A stretch of DNA of 7,412 nucleotides from Candidatus Bathyarchaeota archaeon (GTDB lineage Archaea > Thermoproteota > Bathyarchaeia > TCS64). Below are positions 1 through 5,233 of the stretch, one piece after another (the first letter of the stretch is position 1; the number at the start of each line of letters is the position of its first letter). A program made the position numbers and the translations under genes. Where the stretch lies: positions 1 through 7,412 of the forward strand of contig DAOVEE010000087.1 of the NCBI GenBank assembly GCA_030669135.1. Reading direction: 5' to 3'. Below the pieces are notes generated by a model. The model searched no databases and was not told where the DNA came from. It saw nothing but the letters and a program-made list of their open reading frames with translations.

Positions 1-3
1 GGT

Positions 4-984
4 GTGCAAGTGAAAGTAAAAAGAATCGGAAATGGCCCAATAATATCCCCCTCCACCCATACAAGTATCGGAAAAAACATCCAAGGCCCCTCACTAATCA
101 GAGCCCCAGACTGGATAAAACCACGCCTTGGAAACTATTACCTGTATTTCGCAGACCACAAAGGACACTACATAAGACTAGCCTACGCCAACAAACTACA
201 AGGCACATGGACAGTACATCCACCAGGAAGTCTACAACTAGAAAACAGCCATTTCCCCATAGAACCACCGAAAGTAAACGATAAGCTCCTTGAACAGATA
301 AAAACCCGTGCACAAAATAACGGCATCGATCTCAATAAACTACCCCATGATTTGGTGACAGAATTTACCACCCCTCATATTGCATCCCCAGATGTACACG
401 TTGACAGCGAGAACAAGAGAATCATAATGTACTTTCATGGCCTACAAGATTTTGCACGGCAAGTCTCAAGAGTTGCATTATCAGAGGATGGAATATCATT
501 TCAGGCACTACCAGACATAATAGGTAAAACCTACATGCGGATCTTCAAGCATAACCGCTTTACCTACGCTATGGCTATGCCAGGTCAATTTTATCGTTCA
601 CTTGATGGGTTGACCAGTTTTGAGGAAGGTCCGCTGTTATTCAACTCAAATATGCGTCATAGTGCACTGTTGGTTCGTGGTGATTATTTGTATGTTTTTT
701 GGACTCAGGTAGGGGACACTCCTGAACGTATACTTCTCAGCACTATGGACATTACAGGGGATTGGATGCATTGGGTGGAGAGTGAGGTTGTTGAGGTAAT
801 ACGCCCTGAAGAAACATGGGAAGGTGCAGATGCTCCTCTCGAGCCCTCCGTGCGAAGCGTCGCTTATGGTCATGTAAATCAGCTACGAGATCCAGCTGTT
901 TACGTTGAAAATGACAGGGCTTTTCTGTTATACGCAGTTGCTGGAGAAAGTGGAATCGCTTTAGTTGAACTAATCTTCGACTGA
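4..984 (+). CDS. Putative five-bladed beta-propeller glycosidase-like protein (GH43/GH32-like fold)
   Basis: Uncharacterised protein of up to 326 residues resembling the beta-propeller glycosidases (GH43/GH32/GH62-type folds). Repeated strand-rich blades are visible: GPSLIRAPDW (28-37) followed by YYLYFADHKG (45-54), HIASPDVHVD (125-134) followed by MYFHG, RHSALL (218-223) with YLYVFW, ERILLSTMDI (241-250), WEGADAPLEPS (272-282), and RDPAVY (295-300) with LLYAVAGESGIAL. The RDP and SPD motifs are what one expects of blade-start aspartates, but I cannot assign a catalytic triad or substrate. There is no signal peptide, so it is probably cytoplasmic. The start is uncertain: GTG at 4 and GTG at 10 are both in frame, and the frame is open to the window edge, so a start further upstream is possible. 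The coding DNA is AT-rich compared with genes after 1790, and third-position base use changes halfway through the gene. The gene assignment is firm; the glycosidase role is inference. Confidence 0.75.
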   Translation: MQVKVKRIGNGPIISPSTHTSIGKNIQGPSLIRAPDWIKPRLGNYYLYFADHKGHYIRLAYANKLQGTWTVHPPGSLQLENSHFPIEPPKVNDKLLEQIKTRAQNNGIDLNKLPHDLVTEFTTPHIASPDVHVDSENKRIIMYFHGLQDFARQVSRVALSEDGISFQALPDIIGKTYMRIFKHNRFTYAMAMPGQFYRSLDGLTSFEEGPLLFNSNMRHSALLVRGDYLYVFWTQVGDTPERILLSTMDITGDWMHWVESEVVEVIRPEETWEGADAPLEPSVRSVAYGHVNQLRDPAVYVENDRAFLLYAVAGESGIALVELIFD

Positions 985-1031
985 TATGCGCATATAATAA
1001 TCCATAATTTTATCAAGGAAACCTTATTTTC
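984..1031 (+). terminator. Possible transcription terminator after the beta-propeller gene
   Basis: A perfect 12-base palindrome, ATATGCGCATAT (984-995), begins in the last base of the stop codon. It is followed by T-rich stretches (about 1007-1012 and 1023-1030). Archaeal termination usually needs only T-rich tracts, so the palindrome may be incidental. Confidence 0.3.
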
Positions 1032-1063
1032 AATCAGGGTCGAAGATTTTATCCACAATTCAT

Positions 1064-1082
1064 CTGGTTCAGGTTGCATCCG
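1064..1082 (+). repeat. Imperfect direct repeat, left copy
   Basis: This 19-base stretch has AGGTTGCATCCG as its core and matches 1721-1740 at 17 positions, with one gap and two substitutions. The two copies bracket about 640 bases of AT-rich, gene-free DNA. It could be a recombination or insertion scar. Confidence 0.45.
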
Positions 1083-1363
1083 CCGCTATTTTTGCATAGG
1101 AGTTGGGGTCGAACGTTAGAACCCTTGGAAGGTTGAGTCACCTTCGCGTATACAATTCCAAGAATTGAAAATTAAGATCATCTTGAGTCACCATCATTAC
1201 GAAATGAATCTTCTCGGAACAGAAATCCCAACAAGGACCATACTACTGGGGGTCGACATAGCCGTCTTAAATCTTTTTTCGCTTTGGTTCCACTCAAAAG
1301 CAATGAGTGCAAGTTATACACCATCCTCAATACCGTGTGTTCTCTGTCACTGATTAATTGAGT

Positions 1364-1410
1364 GAGGGTAGGGGAAAAAGCGGGGAAAATTACCCCAAAA
1401 CCCCTTCCTC
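1364..1410 (+). other. Nested hairpin of G and C tracts (possible structured RNA or DNA element)
   Basis: Three successive complementary blocks nest around one loop. GAGG (1364-1367) pairs with CCTC (1407-1410). GGGG (1371-1374) pairs with CCCC (1401-1404). GGGG (1382-1385) pairs with CCCC (1393-1396). The interior loops are A-rich and the apical loop has 7 bases. Three nested complementary blocks in order are unlikely to be random in AT-rich DNA. No T-run follows, so it is not a typical terminator, and no neighbouring gene explains it. Confidence 0.4.
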
Positions 1411-1720
1411 GCGGTATATTGTTGTGTGGTTAGTTAAAGAGGTTATGAATAAAGTTGGGAAAGATCATGAATGCGTGCGCGCCTCAAACAATCGTTTCGA
1501 GAGTCATAATCTCCATATAAATATCTGAATATGCGGGAGGGTGGGGGTCGAACCCAACAACTGTGAATCTAACGACTTGATAACTATATGACTAATTCAA
1601 ACAATCATATGTGGAGTATTGAAATTCAGTTATTCCATGTAACTAGGAATACCCCTTTTTTACTGGCGGCTTTTCACGTTTAACCTGTATTTTGAGGAAA
1701 TCCTCCCGAATTATTTGTAG

Positions 1721-1740
1721 CTCGTTCTAGGTTGCGTCCG
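1721..1740 (+). repeat. Imperfect direct repeat, right copy
   Basis: Core AGGTTGCGTCCG (1729-1740), matching 1064-1082. It lies where the AT-rich segment gives way to the GC-richer, gene-dense part, and it overlaps the palindrome in front of the YwbE-family promoter. Confidence 0.45.
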
Positions 1741-1761
1741 GACGCCTTCAAGCGAAGCGTC
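1734..1761. promoter_or_regulatory. Overlapping palindrome and inverted repeat upstream of the YwbE-family gene (possible operator)
   Basis: GCGTCCGGACGC (1734-1745) is a perfect 12-base palindrome. Its right arm, GACGC, also forms a second inverted repeat: GACGC-C-TTC (1741-1749) against GAAGCGTC (1754-1761), eight pairs with one bulged C and a 4-base loop. The repeat runs to the edge of the TATA box at 1762, over the expected BRE. Because it lies upstream of the predicted transcription start, it would act as DNA, for example as a repressor site, not as RNA. Confidence 0.35.
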
Positions 1762-1767
1762 TATATA
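1762..1767 (+). promoter_or_regulatory. TATA box for the YwbE-family gene
   Basis: TATATA centred near 1764.5 lies about 28 bases before the ATG at 1793. This places the transcription start at or within a few bases of the start codon, consistent with a leaderless mRNA. No Shine-Dalgarno match precedes the ATG. Confidence 0.55.
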
Positions 1768-1792
1768 CCATGGTAATTGCAGATGGGCTGTA

Positions 1793-2002
1793 ATGGCTGC
1801 GGATGAACGGGTCAGGAAGAACGTAAAGCCCGGGGTAGAAGTCATGGTGGTCTTGAAACGTGACCAGCAAACCGGTAAGCTGACGCGCGGCACAGTTAAA
1901 GATGTCCTAACAAACTCTCGGAGTCATCCCAGGGGGATAAAGGTCCGTCTGCGGGACGGGAGGATAGGGCGGGTACAGGAAATAGTCGCCCAGAAGGACT
2001 AG
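1793..2002 (+). CDS. YwbE-family protein
   Basis: Complete 69-residue protein of the YwbE family (formerly a DUF), a small basic beta-rich protein of unknown function found in bacteria and some archaea. The family core is intact: PG (13-14), LKRDQQTGKLTRG (21-33), VLTNS..HP.GIKVRL (38-53) and GRIGRVQEI (56-64). The length is typical for the family. The high basic content and KOW/SH3-like appearance suggest nucleic-acid or ribonucleoprotein contact, but this is inference. The ATG at 1793 is chosen because the family similarity begins just after it and a TATA box lies at leaderless distance. Its stop codon overlaps the stop codon of the convergent downstream gene in the tetranucleotide CTAG. 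This is the first gene after the compositional change near 1730. Confidence 0.9.
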   Translation: MAADERVRKNVKPGVEVMVVLKRDQQTGKLTRGTVKDVLTNSRSHPRGIKVRLRDGRIGRVQEIVAQKD

Positions 2003-2994
2003 ACGTACTTCTCCATGATGTGTTCAGGTATCCTAATCCTGAACCTGCATGTGTCGCTGCCGTCGAAGACGCTCTGTAGCACCTCGGCCTCTGTCTCGAC
2101 GCCGAAGGCCACGTCGTACCTGAGCTTCCCGTAGCCGGCGCTGCAGTAGCACCACTCCACGGGGATCTCGGGCTCCCCTGTGAGCACGGCCTCCCTTGCT
2201 AGGGGGCAGTGGCACATGTAGTACCGTTTCAGTAGCGGGTCCTTCTCCTCAAGGTACTCCTTGGGGCTGTACGGGAACTTGGTGTTGTAGATCCATTCGC
2301 CCTCCCTTCTGCCCGACAGGACCTCCTGGTTGCCCTTGACGTGCTCCACGATCTCGGGGGTGATGACCTGCTCGTACCAGACCTTGTCCTTCCGTAGGAA
2401 GTGCTCCAGCTCGGCTACGGCTTCGTCGTGCATCTTCTTGAGCCACGCGTCGACGCTGCCCAGCTCCTCCAGCCACTTCCTGTGTTTCTCGAAGTTCTTC
2501 GGGTTGACCCTGTGGTGGTTGCCGGCGAGCACCCTGAAGTAGACTTCGGGGCTCAGCTCCTTCTCCAGCGCGTCCATGAGGCTCTTGGTGGTGTCACAGT
2601 ACGCCGTGGGCATCGAGCCCAGCGGCGGGGCACGGACCTCGCTGAACACCTTCTCCCTCGCGTCCTTGCCCGCTATCTCTTCCAGTCTCTCCGAGATGGA
2701 GGGCAGGATGTTGCGTCCCCCGAGGATGGCGGCGAAGTATATCCAGACCTCCTTCATGTCGAGGAAGTAGACGTACCGTCCAAGCCCGAGGAGGGTGTCC
2801 TCCGTGTTCTTTCCCTCGTCCATGAGCTTCTGGACGTAGCCCTTGAAATCCTCTACGGACGCTTTCTCGAGCTTCTTTTCCTCTGCCTCGAAGTGCTCGA
2901 CGGCGTCTTTAACCGCGTTCACGGCTGCCTTTACCTGCTCTGGGCTGCTCCCACGTTCAACCAGGTACTCTGTGAACTCTTTTTCCTTCTGCAA
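1999..2994 (-). CDS. Uncharacterised protein with integrase-SAM-like N-terminus and CxC...CxC C-terminal domain
   Basis: A 331-residue soluble protein that I cannot assign to a named family. Residues 6-78 resemble the SAM-like core-binding domain of tyrosine recombinases: FTEYLVERGSSPEQVKAAV, then SVEDFKGYVQKLMDEGKNTE, then LGRYVYFL. No catalytic recombinase domain follows. The middle is helical. The C-terminus has four cysteines in two CxC pairs (C261/C263 and C282/C284). The ending VLQSVFDGSDTCRFRIRIP (305-323, with C316) recalls V4R-type small-ligand domains. The two CxC pairs could bind zinc or an iron-sulfur centre. The start is TTG at 2994, because an in-frame TGA lies just upstream and GTGATC, a match to the extended anti-Shine-Dalgarno complement, precedes it by four bases. 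The gene is transcribed divergently from the methyltransferase at 3135 and convergently with the YwbE-family gene. Confidence 0.85.
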   Translation of the reverse strand: MQKEKEFTEYLVERGSSPEQVKAAVNAVKDAVEHFEAEEKKLEKASVEDFKGYVQKLMDEGKNTEDTLLGLGRYVYFLDMKEVWIYFAAILGGRNILPSISERLEEIAGKDAREKVFSEVRAPPLGSMPTAYCDTTKSLMDALEKELSPEVYFRVLAGNHHRVNPKNFEKHRKWLEELGSVDAWLKKMHDEAVAELEHFLRKDKVWYEQVITPEIVEHVKGNQEVLSGRREGEWIYNTKFPYSPKEYLEEKDPLLKRYYMCHCPLAREAVLTGEPEIPVEWCYCSAGYGKLRYDVAFGVETEAEVLQSVFDGSDTCRFRIRIPEHIMEKYV

Positions 2995-2998
2995 ACCC

Positions 2999-3004
2999 GA
3001 TCAC
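2999..3004 (-). promoter_or_regulatory. Ribosome binding site deciding the TTG start
   Basis: On the minus strand this reads GTGATC, matching the 3' part of the consensus AGGAGGTGATCC, four bases before the TTG. No ATG or GTG lies in frame between the upstream stop and this TTG. Confidence 0.45.
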
Positions 3005-3036
3005 ATCATATTGGCTTTTCCTCACGTAAAAACACG

Positions 3037-3044
3037 ATTAAAAA
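3037..3044 (-). promoter_or_regulatory. TATA-like element for the 331-residue protein gene
   Basis: TTTTTAAT on the minus strand, centred near 3040. It predicts a transcription start near 3014 and a leader of about 20 bases that would include the GTGATC ribosome site. It lies in the divergent intergenic region and could also serve the + strand methyltransferase. Confidence 0.35.
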
Positions 3045-3120
3045 CCGGTGCTCAACTTCAATGACCCTTCATTGAGGCACCATACACGTGAGGCTACCTT
3101 AATAGCCCTTCAAATTACTT

Positions 3121-3124
3121 GGAG
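3121..3124 (+). promoter_or_regulatory. Ribosome binding site of the first methyltransferase
   Basis: GGAG ends 10 bases before the ATG at 3135, and supports that start over an in-frame alternative 29 codons upstream. Confidence 0.4.
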
Positions 3125-3134
3125 TTGGGATACC

Positions 3135-3923
3135 ATGTCTAAGCACTGGACCGAGAGCCTCTTCGCGGAGAAGTTCGCCGAGCTGTACATCACTACCCTC
3201 GAGGAGCTCATCCCGAGGAGCATCGAGGACGCCGATGGTCTTGAAAACATTTTCAACGAGTACAACGTCCCCGAGAATGGTCTTATCCTCGACCTCGCAT
3301 GCGGCATCGGCAGACACAGCACAGCCCTGGCGCAGAAAGGATACCGGGTGATAGGGCTCGACATATCTGAGACCTTCCTCGAGAGAGCAAGGATGCTCGC
3401 GGAGGAGAGAGGCGTCGAGGTCGAGTTCAGACGAGGAGACATGAGATCAGTCATGGAGCATCTAAAAGACCACGCAGGGCGCTTCAACGCCGTGATAAAC
3501 ATGTACACGTCCCTAAGCTACTACGACCGGGAAACAGACCTGGACATTATCAGGCAGCTTCACGCCCTCACGAAGCCGGGTGGGACACTGGTGATCGACA
3601 TCGCCAACCGTGACTGGATCATAAAAAACTTCGGGGTGAAGGACGTCCAATACCACGAGGATGGAAGAGTGCAGACCATTGAACGCCGCTTCGACATGGA
3701 GGACTCCCGGATACACAACACGTGGAGATTCTACGTAAAGCAGGGGGAAGACCTAAAACATGTGGAAACGTTCCACGTAGACCACATCCTCTACAGCCTC
3801 CACGAGCTGAAACAGCTCATCCAGAAGGCTGGATGGGAATACAAGGTATGTTACGGCGAGTTCGACCTGTCCCCTTTCGAGATGTATTCACGCCGCATGA
3901 TCCTCGTCTCCCAGAAACAGTAA
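3135..3923 (+). CDS. Class I SAM-dependent methyltransferase
   Basis: A 262-residue Rossmann-fold methyltransferase that transfers a methyl group from S-adenosylmethionine to an unknown acceptor, probably a small molecule. Motif I is LDLACGIGR (52-60). The acidic end of strand 2 is GLDIS (74-78). Motif III is GDMRSV (101-106). The strand-4 segment is FNAVINMYTSLSYY (117-130), and KPGGTLVID follows (147-155). The C-terminal region (HILYSLHELKQLIQKAGW, then a YGEF.LSPF stretch) matches the common tail of methyltransferase type 11/25 relatives and probably caps the substrate pocket. The frame extends 29 codons further upstream, but that stretch looks non-coding, and the ATG at 3135 has a GGAG site. 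It heads a likely + strand unit with the nucleotidyltransferase-fold and VOC genes. No membrane segment is seen. The substrate cannot be deduced. Confidence 0.92.
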   Translation: MSKHWTESLFAEKFAELYITTLEELIPRSIEDADGLENIFNEYNVPENGLILDLACGIGRHSTALAQKGYRVIGLDISETFLERARMLAEERGVEVEFRRGDMRSVMEHLKDHAGRFNAVINMYTSLSYYDRETDLDIIRQLHALTKPGGTLVIDIANRDWIIKNFGVKDVQYHEDGRVQTIERRFDMEDSRIHNTWRFYVKQGEDLKHVETFHVDHILYSLHELKQLIQKAGWEYKVCYGEFDLSPFEMYSRRMILVSQKQ

Positions 3924-3926
3924 ACC

Positions 3927-3932
3927 ATATAT
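3927..3932 (+). promoter_or_regulatory. TATA-like element for the nucleotidyltransferase-fold gene
   Basis: ATATAT, four bases after the methyltransferase stop codon. A start about 26 bases downstream (near 3956) would give a short leader containing the GGTGA at 3959-3963. The gene may therefore have its own promoter besides read-through from the methyltransferase. Confidence 0.4.
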
Positions 3933-3958
3933 CATCAACCCCAAACTGAGATTTCCTC

Positions 3959-3963
3959 GGTGA
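3959..3963 (+). promoter_or_regulatory. Ribosome binding site deciding the ATG start at 3969
   Basis: GGTGA lies five bases before the ATG at 3969. The in-frame GTG at 3960 is part of this site, so it is unlikely to be the start. Confidence 0.6.
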
Positions 3964-3968
3964 CCACG

Positions 3969-4787
3969 ATGAGCTACGGAGAATTGTTATCAGAGGCGCG
4001 AAAAGACGTGGACGCCGCCATCGAGGTCTGGCGGCAACTGATCCATGAGAGGCTGGGCGACAGGATCGACTACGCGTTCCTCAAAGGCTCGGGGATCAAG
4101 ACGTGGGAATCACCCGTGGACTATGTGCCGATGATCAGCGACATCGACATCCATATGAGCACAAAGGACCGTATGCCTCTGTTCCCTGAGACCCGCGGAG
4201 GCTTCCTCTACTCGCTGGAGACCACCCGGCTCTACGAGGAGAGGTTCATGGAGATGAGGCCGGATCACCTGCACATCCCACGCCCCCAGGTCGTGGTCAT
4301 AGAGGAGGCCCGCGGCGAATGGCTGCCCGAGAGACCAGAGGAGGTTAAGCTGCTCTTCGGCGAGGTGCCCTTAAAGCTGGAGGAGCCGGTGGAGCATTTC
4401 AGGGCGCGGGACCTGGACGAGCTGGCTGGCTTGGGCCCGCTTCTGACTCGGCTGCCCGAGCGAGTCATCGACCGTATCGATCTGGAGTACTACCGGGTGC
4501 TCAGGATGCTATGCTGGGTCGTCTCACCGACGCCGGTAAGGGTCCTCAGCCAGTTCACCGACCCTAAGCACGTGTGGACGCTGAACCGGACCAACGTGCT
4601 GCGGCTGCTGGAGCGCAACGGCTTCCAAGGGATCGCTGAGCCGTACCGCGAGTACTACCTCACAGAGTGGAAGGCGTTCACGGAGGGTTTCAGGGGCAAC
4701 GAGACCATGAGGCAGCTCATAACGCACGCGTACAATGTACTCTACGCGTCCTATGACGCTGTGAGAGAGAAGGTGGAGCAGAGGTGA
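3969..4787 (+). CDS. Nucleotidyltransferase-fold (Pol beta superfamily-like) protein
   Basis: A 272-residue protein whose N-terminal half carries a nucleotidyltransferase signature: FLKGSGIKTW (37-46) followed by SDIDIHM (57-63), that is, hGS...DhDh with D58 and D60 as candidate metal ligands. The gap between GS and the DhD pair is longer than in most members. The usual third acidic residue would fall near VVVIEE (108-113), with E112 or E113 in place of aspartate, so activity is uncertain. The C-terminal half is helical, with YRVLRMLCWVV and a YREYYLTEWK region, as in aminoglycoside-type nucleotidyltransferases, but the substrate is unknown. The start is ATG 3969 because GGTGA sits five bases before it. 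The stop overlaps the next start as GTGA (4784-4787), indicating translational coupling to the VOC gene. Confidence 0.85.
   Translation: MSYGELLSEARKDVDAAIEVWRQLIHERLGDRIDYAFLKGSGIKTWESPVDYVPMISDIDIHMSTKDRMPLFPETRGGFLYSLETTRLYEERFMEMRPDHLHIPRPQVVVIEEARGEWLPERPEEVKLLFGEVPLKLEEPVEHFRARDLDELAGLGPLLTRLPERVIDRIDLEYYRVLRMLCWVVSPTPVRVLSQFTDPKHVWTLNRTNVLRLLERNGFQGIAEPYREYYLTEWKAFTEGFRGNETMRQLITHAYNVLYASYDAVREKVEQR
4772..4778 (+). promoter_or_regulatory. Ribosome binding site of the VOC gene, inside the preceding gene
   Basis: GGTGGAG ends five bases before the GTG at 4784. It lies within the last codons of the nucleotidyltransferase-fold gene and supports the overlapping GTG start. Confidence 0.5.
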
Positions 4788-5230
4788 AGTACACTCACAC
4801 GAACCTCGTGGCCCGGGACTGGAGGCGACTGGCGGACTTTTACATCAAAGTCTTCGACTGCATCCCTGTGCCGCCCGAGAGGGACCTATCCGGTGAATGG
4901 CTAGACAAGGCCGTGACCATGCACGGGGCGCACATCAGGGGAGTACACCTCAGGCTCCCCGGTCACGGCGACGCCGGCCCCACCCTGGAGGTGTTCCAGT
5001 ACGATGAGAAGATGGAAGCCGAGACCCCGGCGCCCAACAGGCCCGGCTACGGGCACATCGCCTTCGCAGTCGACGACGTGGAGGCCACCAAGGAAGCCGT
5101 AATCTCGATGGGAGGCGGGTTGGTGGGCGACGTGGTTAACGTTGAACTACCCGGAGTGGGTAGGCTTGAGTTCGCCTACATGCGCGACCCCGAGGGCAAC
5201 ATAATCGAGATTCAGAAGCTCTGGGGCTAG
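4784..5230 (+). CDS. VOC-family (glyoxalase/bleomycin-resistance fold) metalloprotein
   Basis: A 148-residue protein of the vicinal oxygen chelate superfamily, made of two beta-alpha-beta-beta-beta modules. The first begins YTHTNLVARDWRRLADFY (3-20). The second begins GYGHIAFAVDDVEAT (88-102) and ends DPEGNIIEIQ (135-144). All four expected metal ligands are visible: H5, E69 (in TLEVFQY), H91 and E142. It should therefore bind a divalent metal. Family members include glyoxalases, isomerases, dioxygenases and drug-binding or drug-modifying proteins; which applies here cannot be read from the sequence. Start is GTG, overlapping the previous stop by four bases, so co-translation with the nucleotidyltransferase-fold gene is likely. 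The downstream convergent DinB-fold gene ends three bases after this stop. Confidence 0.93.
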   Translation: MKYTHTNLVARDWRRLADFYIKVFDCIPVPPERDLSGEWLDKAVTMHGAHIRGVHLRLPGHGDAGPTLEVFQYDEKMEAETPAPNRPGYGHIAFAVDDVEATKEAVISMGGGLVGDVVNVELPGVGRLEFAYMRDPEGNIIEIQKLWG

Positions 5231-5233
5231 CCT

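Larger units (their letters stand above)
985..1792. other. AT-rich segment of about 800 bases without a recognisable gene
   Basis: No convincing open frame was found on either strand; the longest frames are about 60 codons, with odd starts and no family resemblance. The segment is not featureless. It contains four + strand copies of GGGTCGA (1037, 1106, 1250 and 1545), a nested G/C-tract hairpin (1364-1410), and a 6-bp inverted repeat CAATTC/GAATTG with a 3-base spacer (1153-1167). It also has a 10-base direct repeat TTGAGTCACC (1133-1142 and 1183-1192), an AT-rich TATA-like element (1515-1524), and an imperfect 19/20-base direct repeat (1064-1082 and 1721-1740). Two minus-strand stretches read like gene remnants. 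It may be a degraded insertion or carry an unrecognised non-coding RNA. Confidence 0.6.

Noticed and set aside
1165..1353. A 62-codon + strand frame in the AT-rich segment
   Set aside because: It has a TTG start without a ribosome site, no recognisable motif and low-complexity content.
1366..1404. The G-tracts as a G-quadruplex
   Set aside because: Only three G-runs occur on the + strand in reach and two on the other, while the complementary C-tracts make a hairpin the simpler reading.
1037..1551. The repeated GGGTCGA motif as a CRISPR array
   Set aside because: The copies are only about 7-9 bases long and irregularly spaced (about 70, 140 and 295 bases), unlike CRISPR repeats and spacers.
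1531..1593. Short + strand frames at ATG 1531 or GTG 1541 after GGGAGG and a TATA-like element (1515-1524)
   Set aside because: They give only about 11-16 residues, and the TATA-to-start spacing and ribosome-site spacing do not fit.
2401..3075. A 224-codon open frame on the + strand opposite the 331-residue protein gene
   Set aside because: It lies almost entirely antisense to a better-supported gene and shows no family resemblance. Its length follows from the high GC content.
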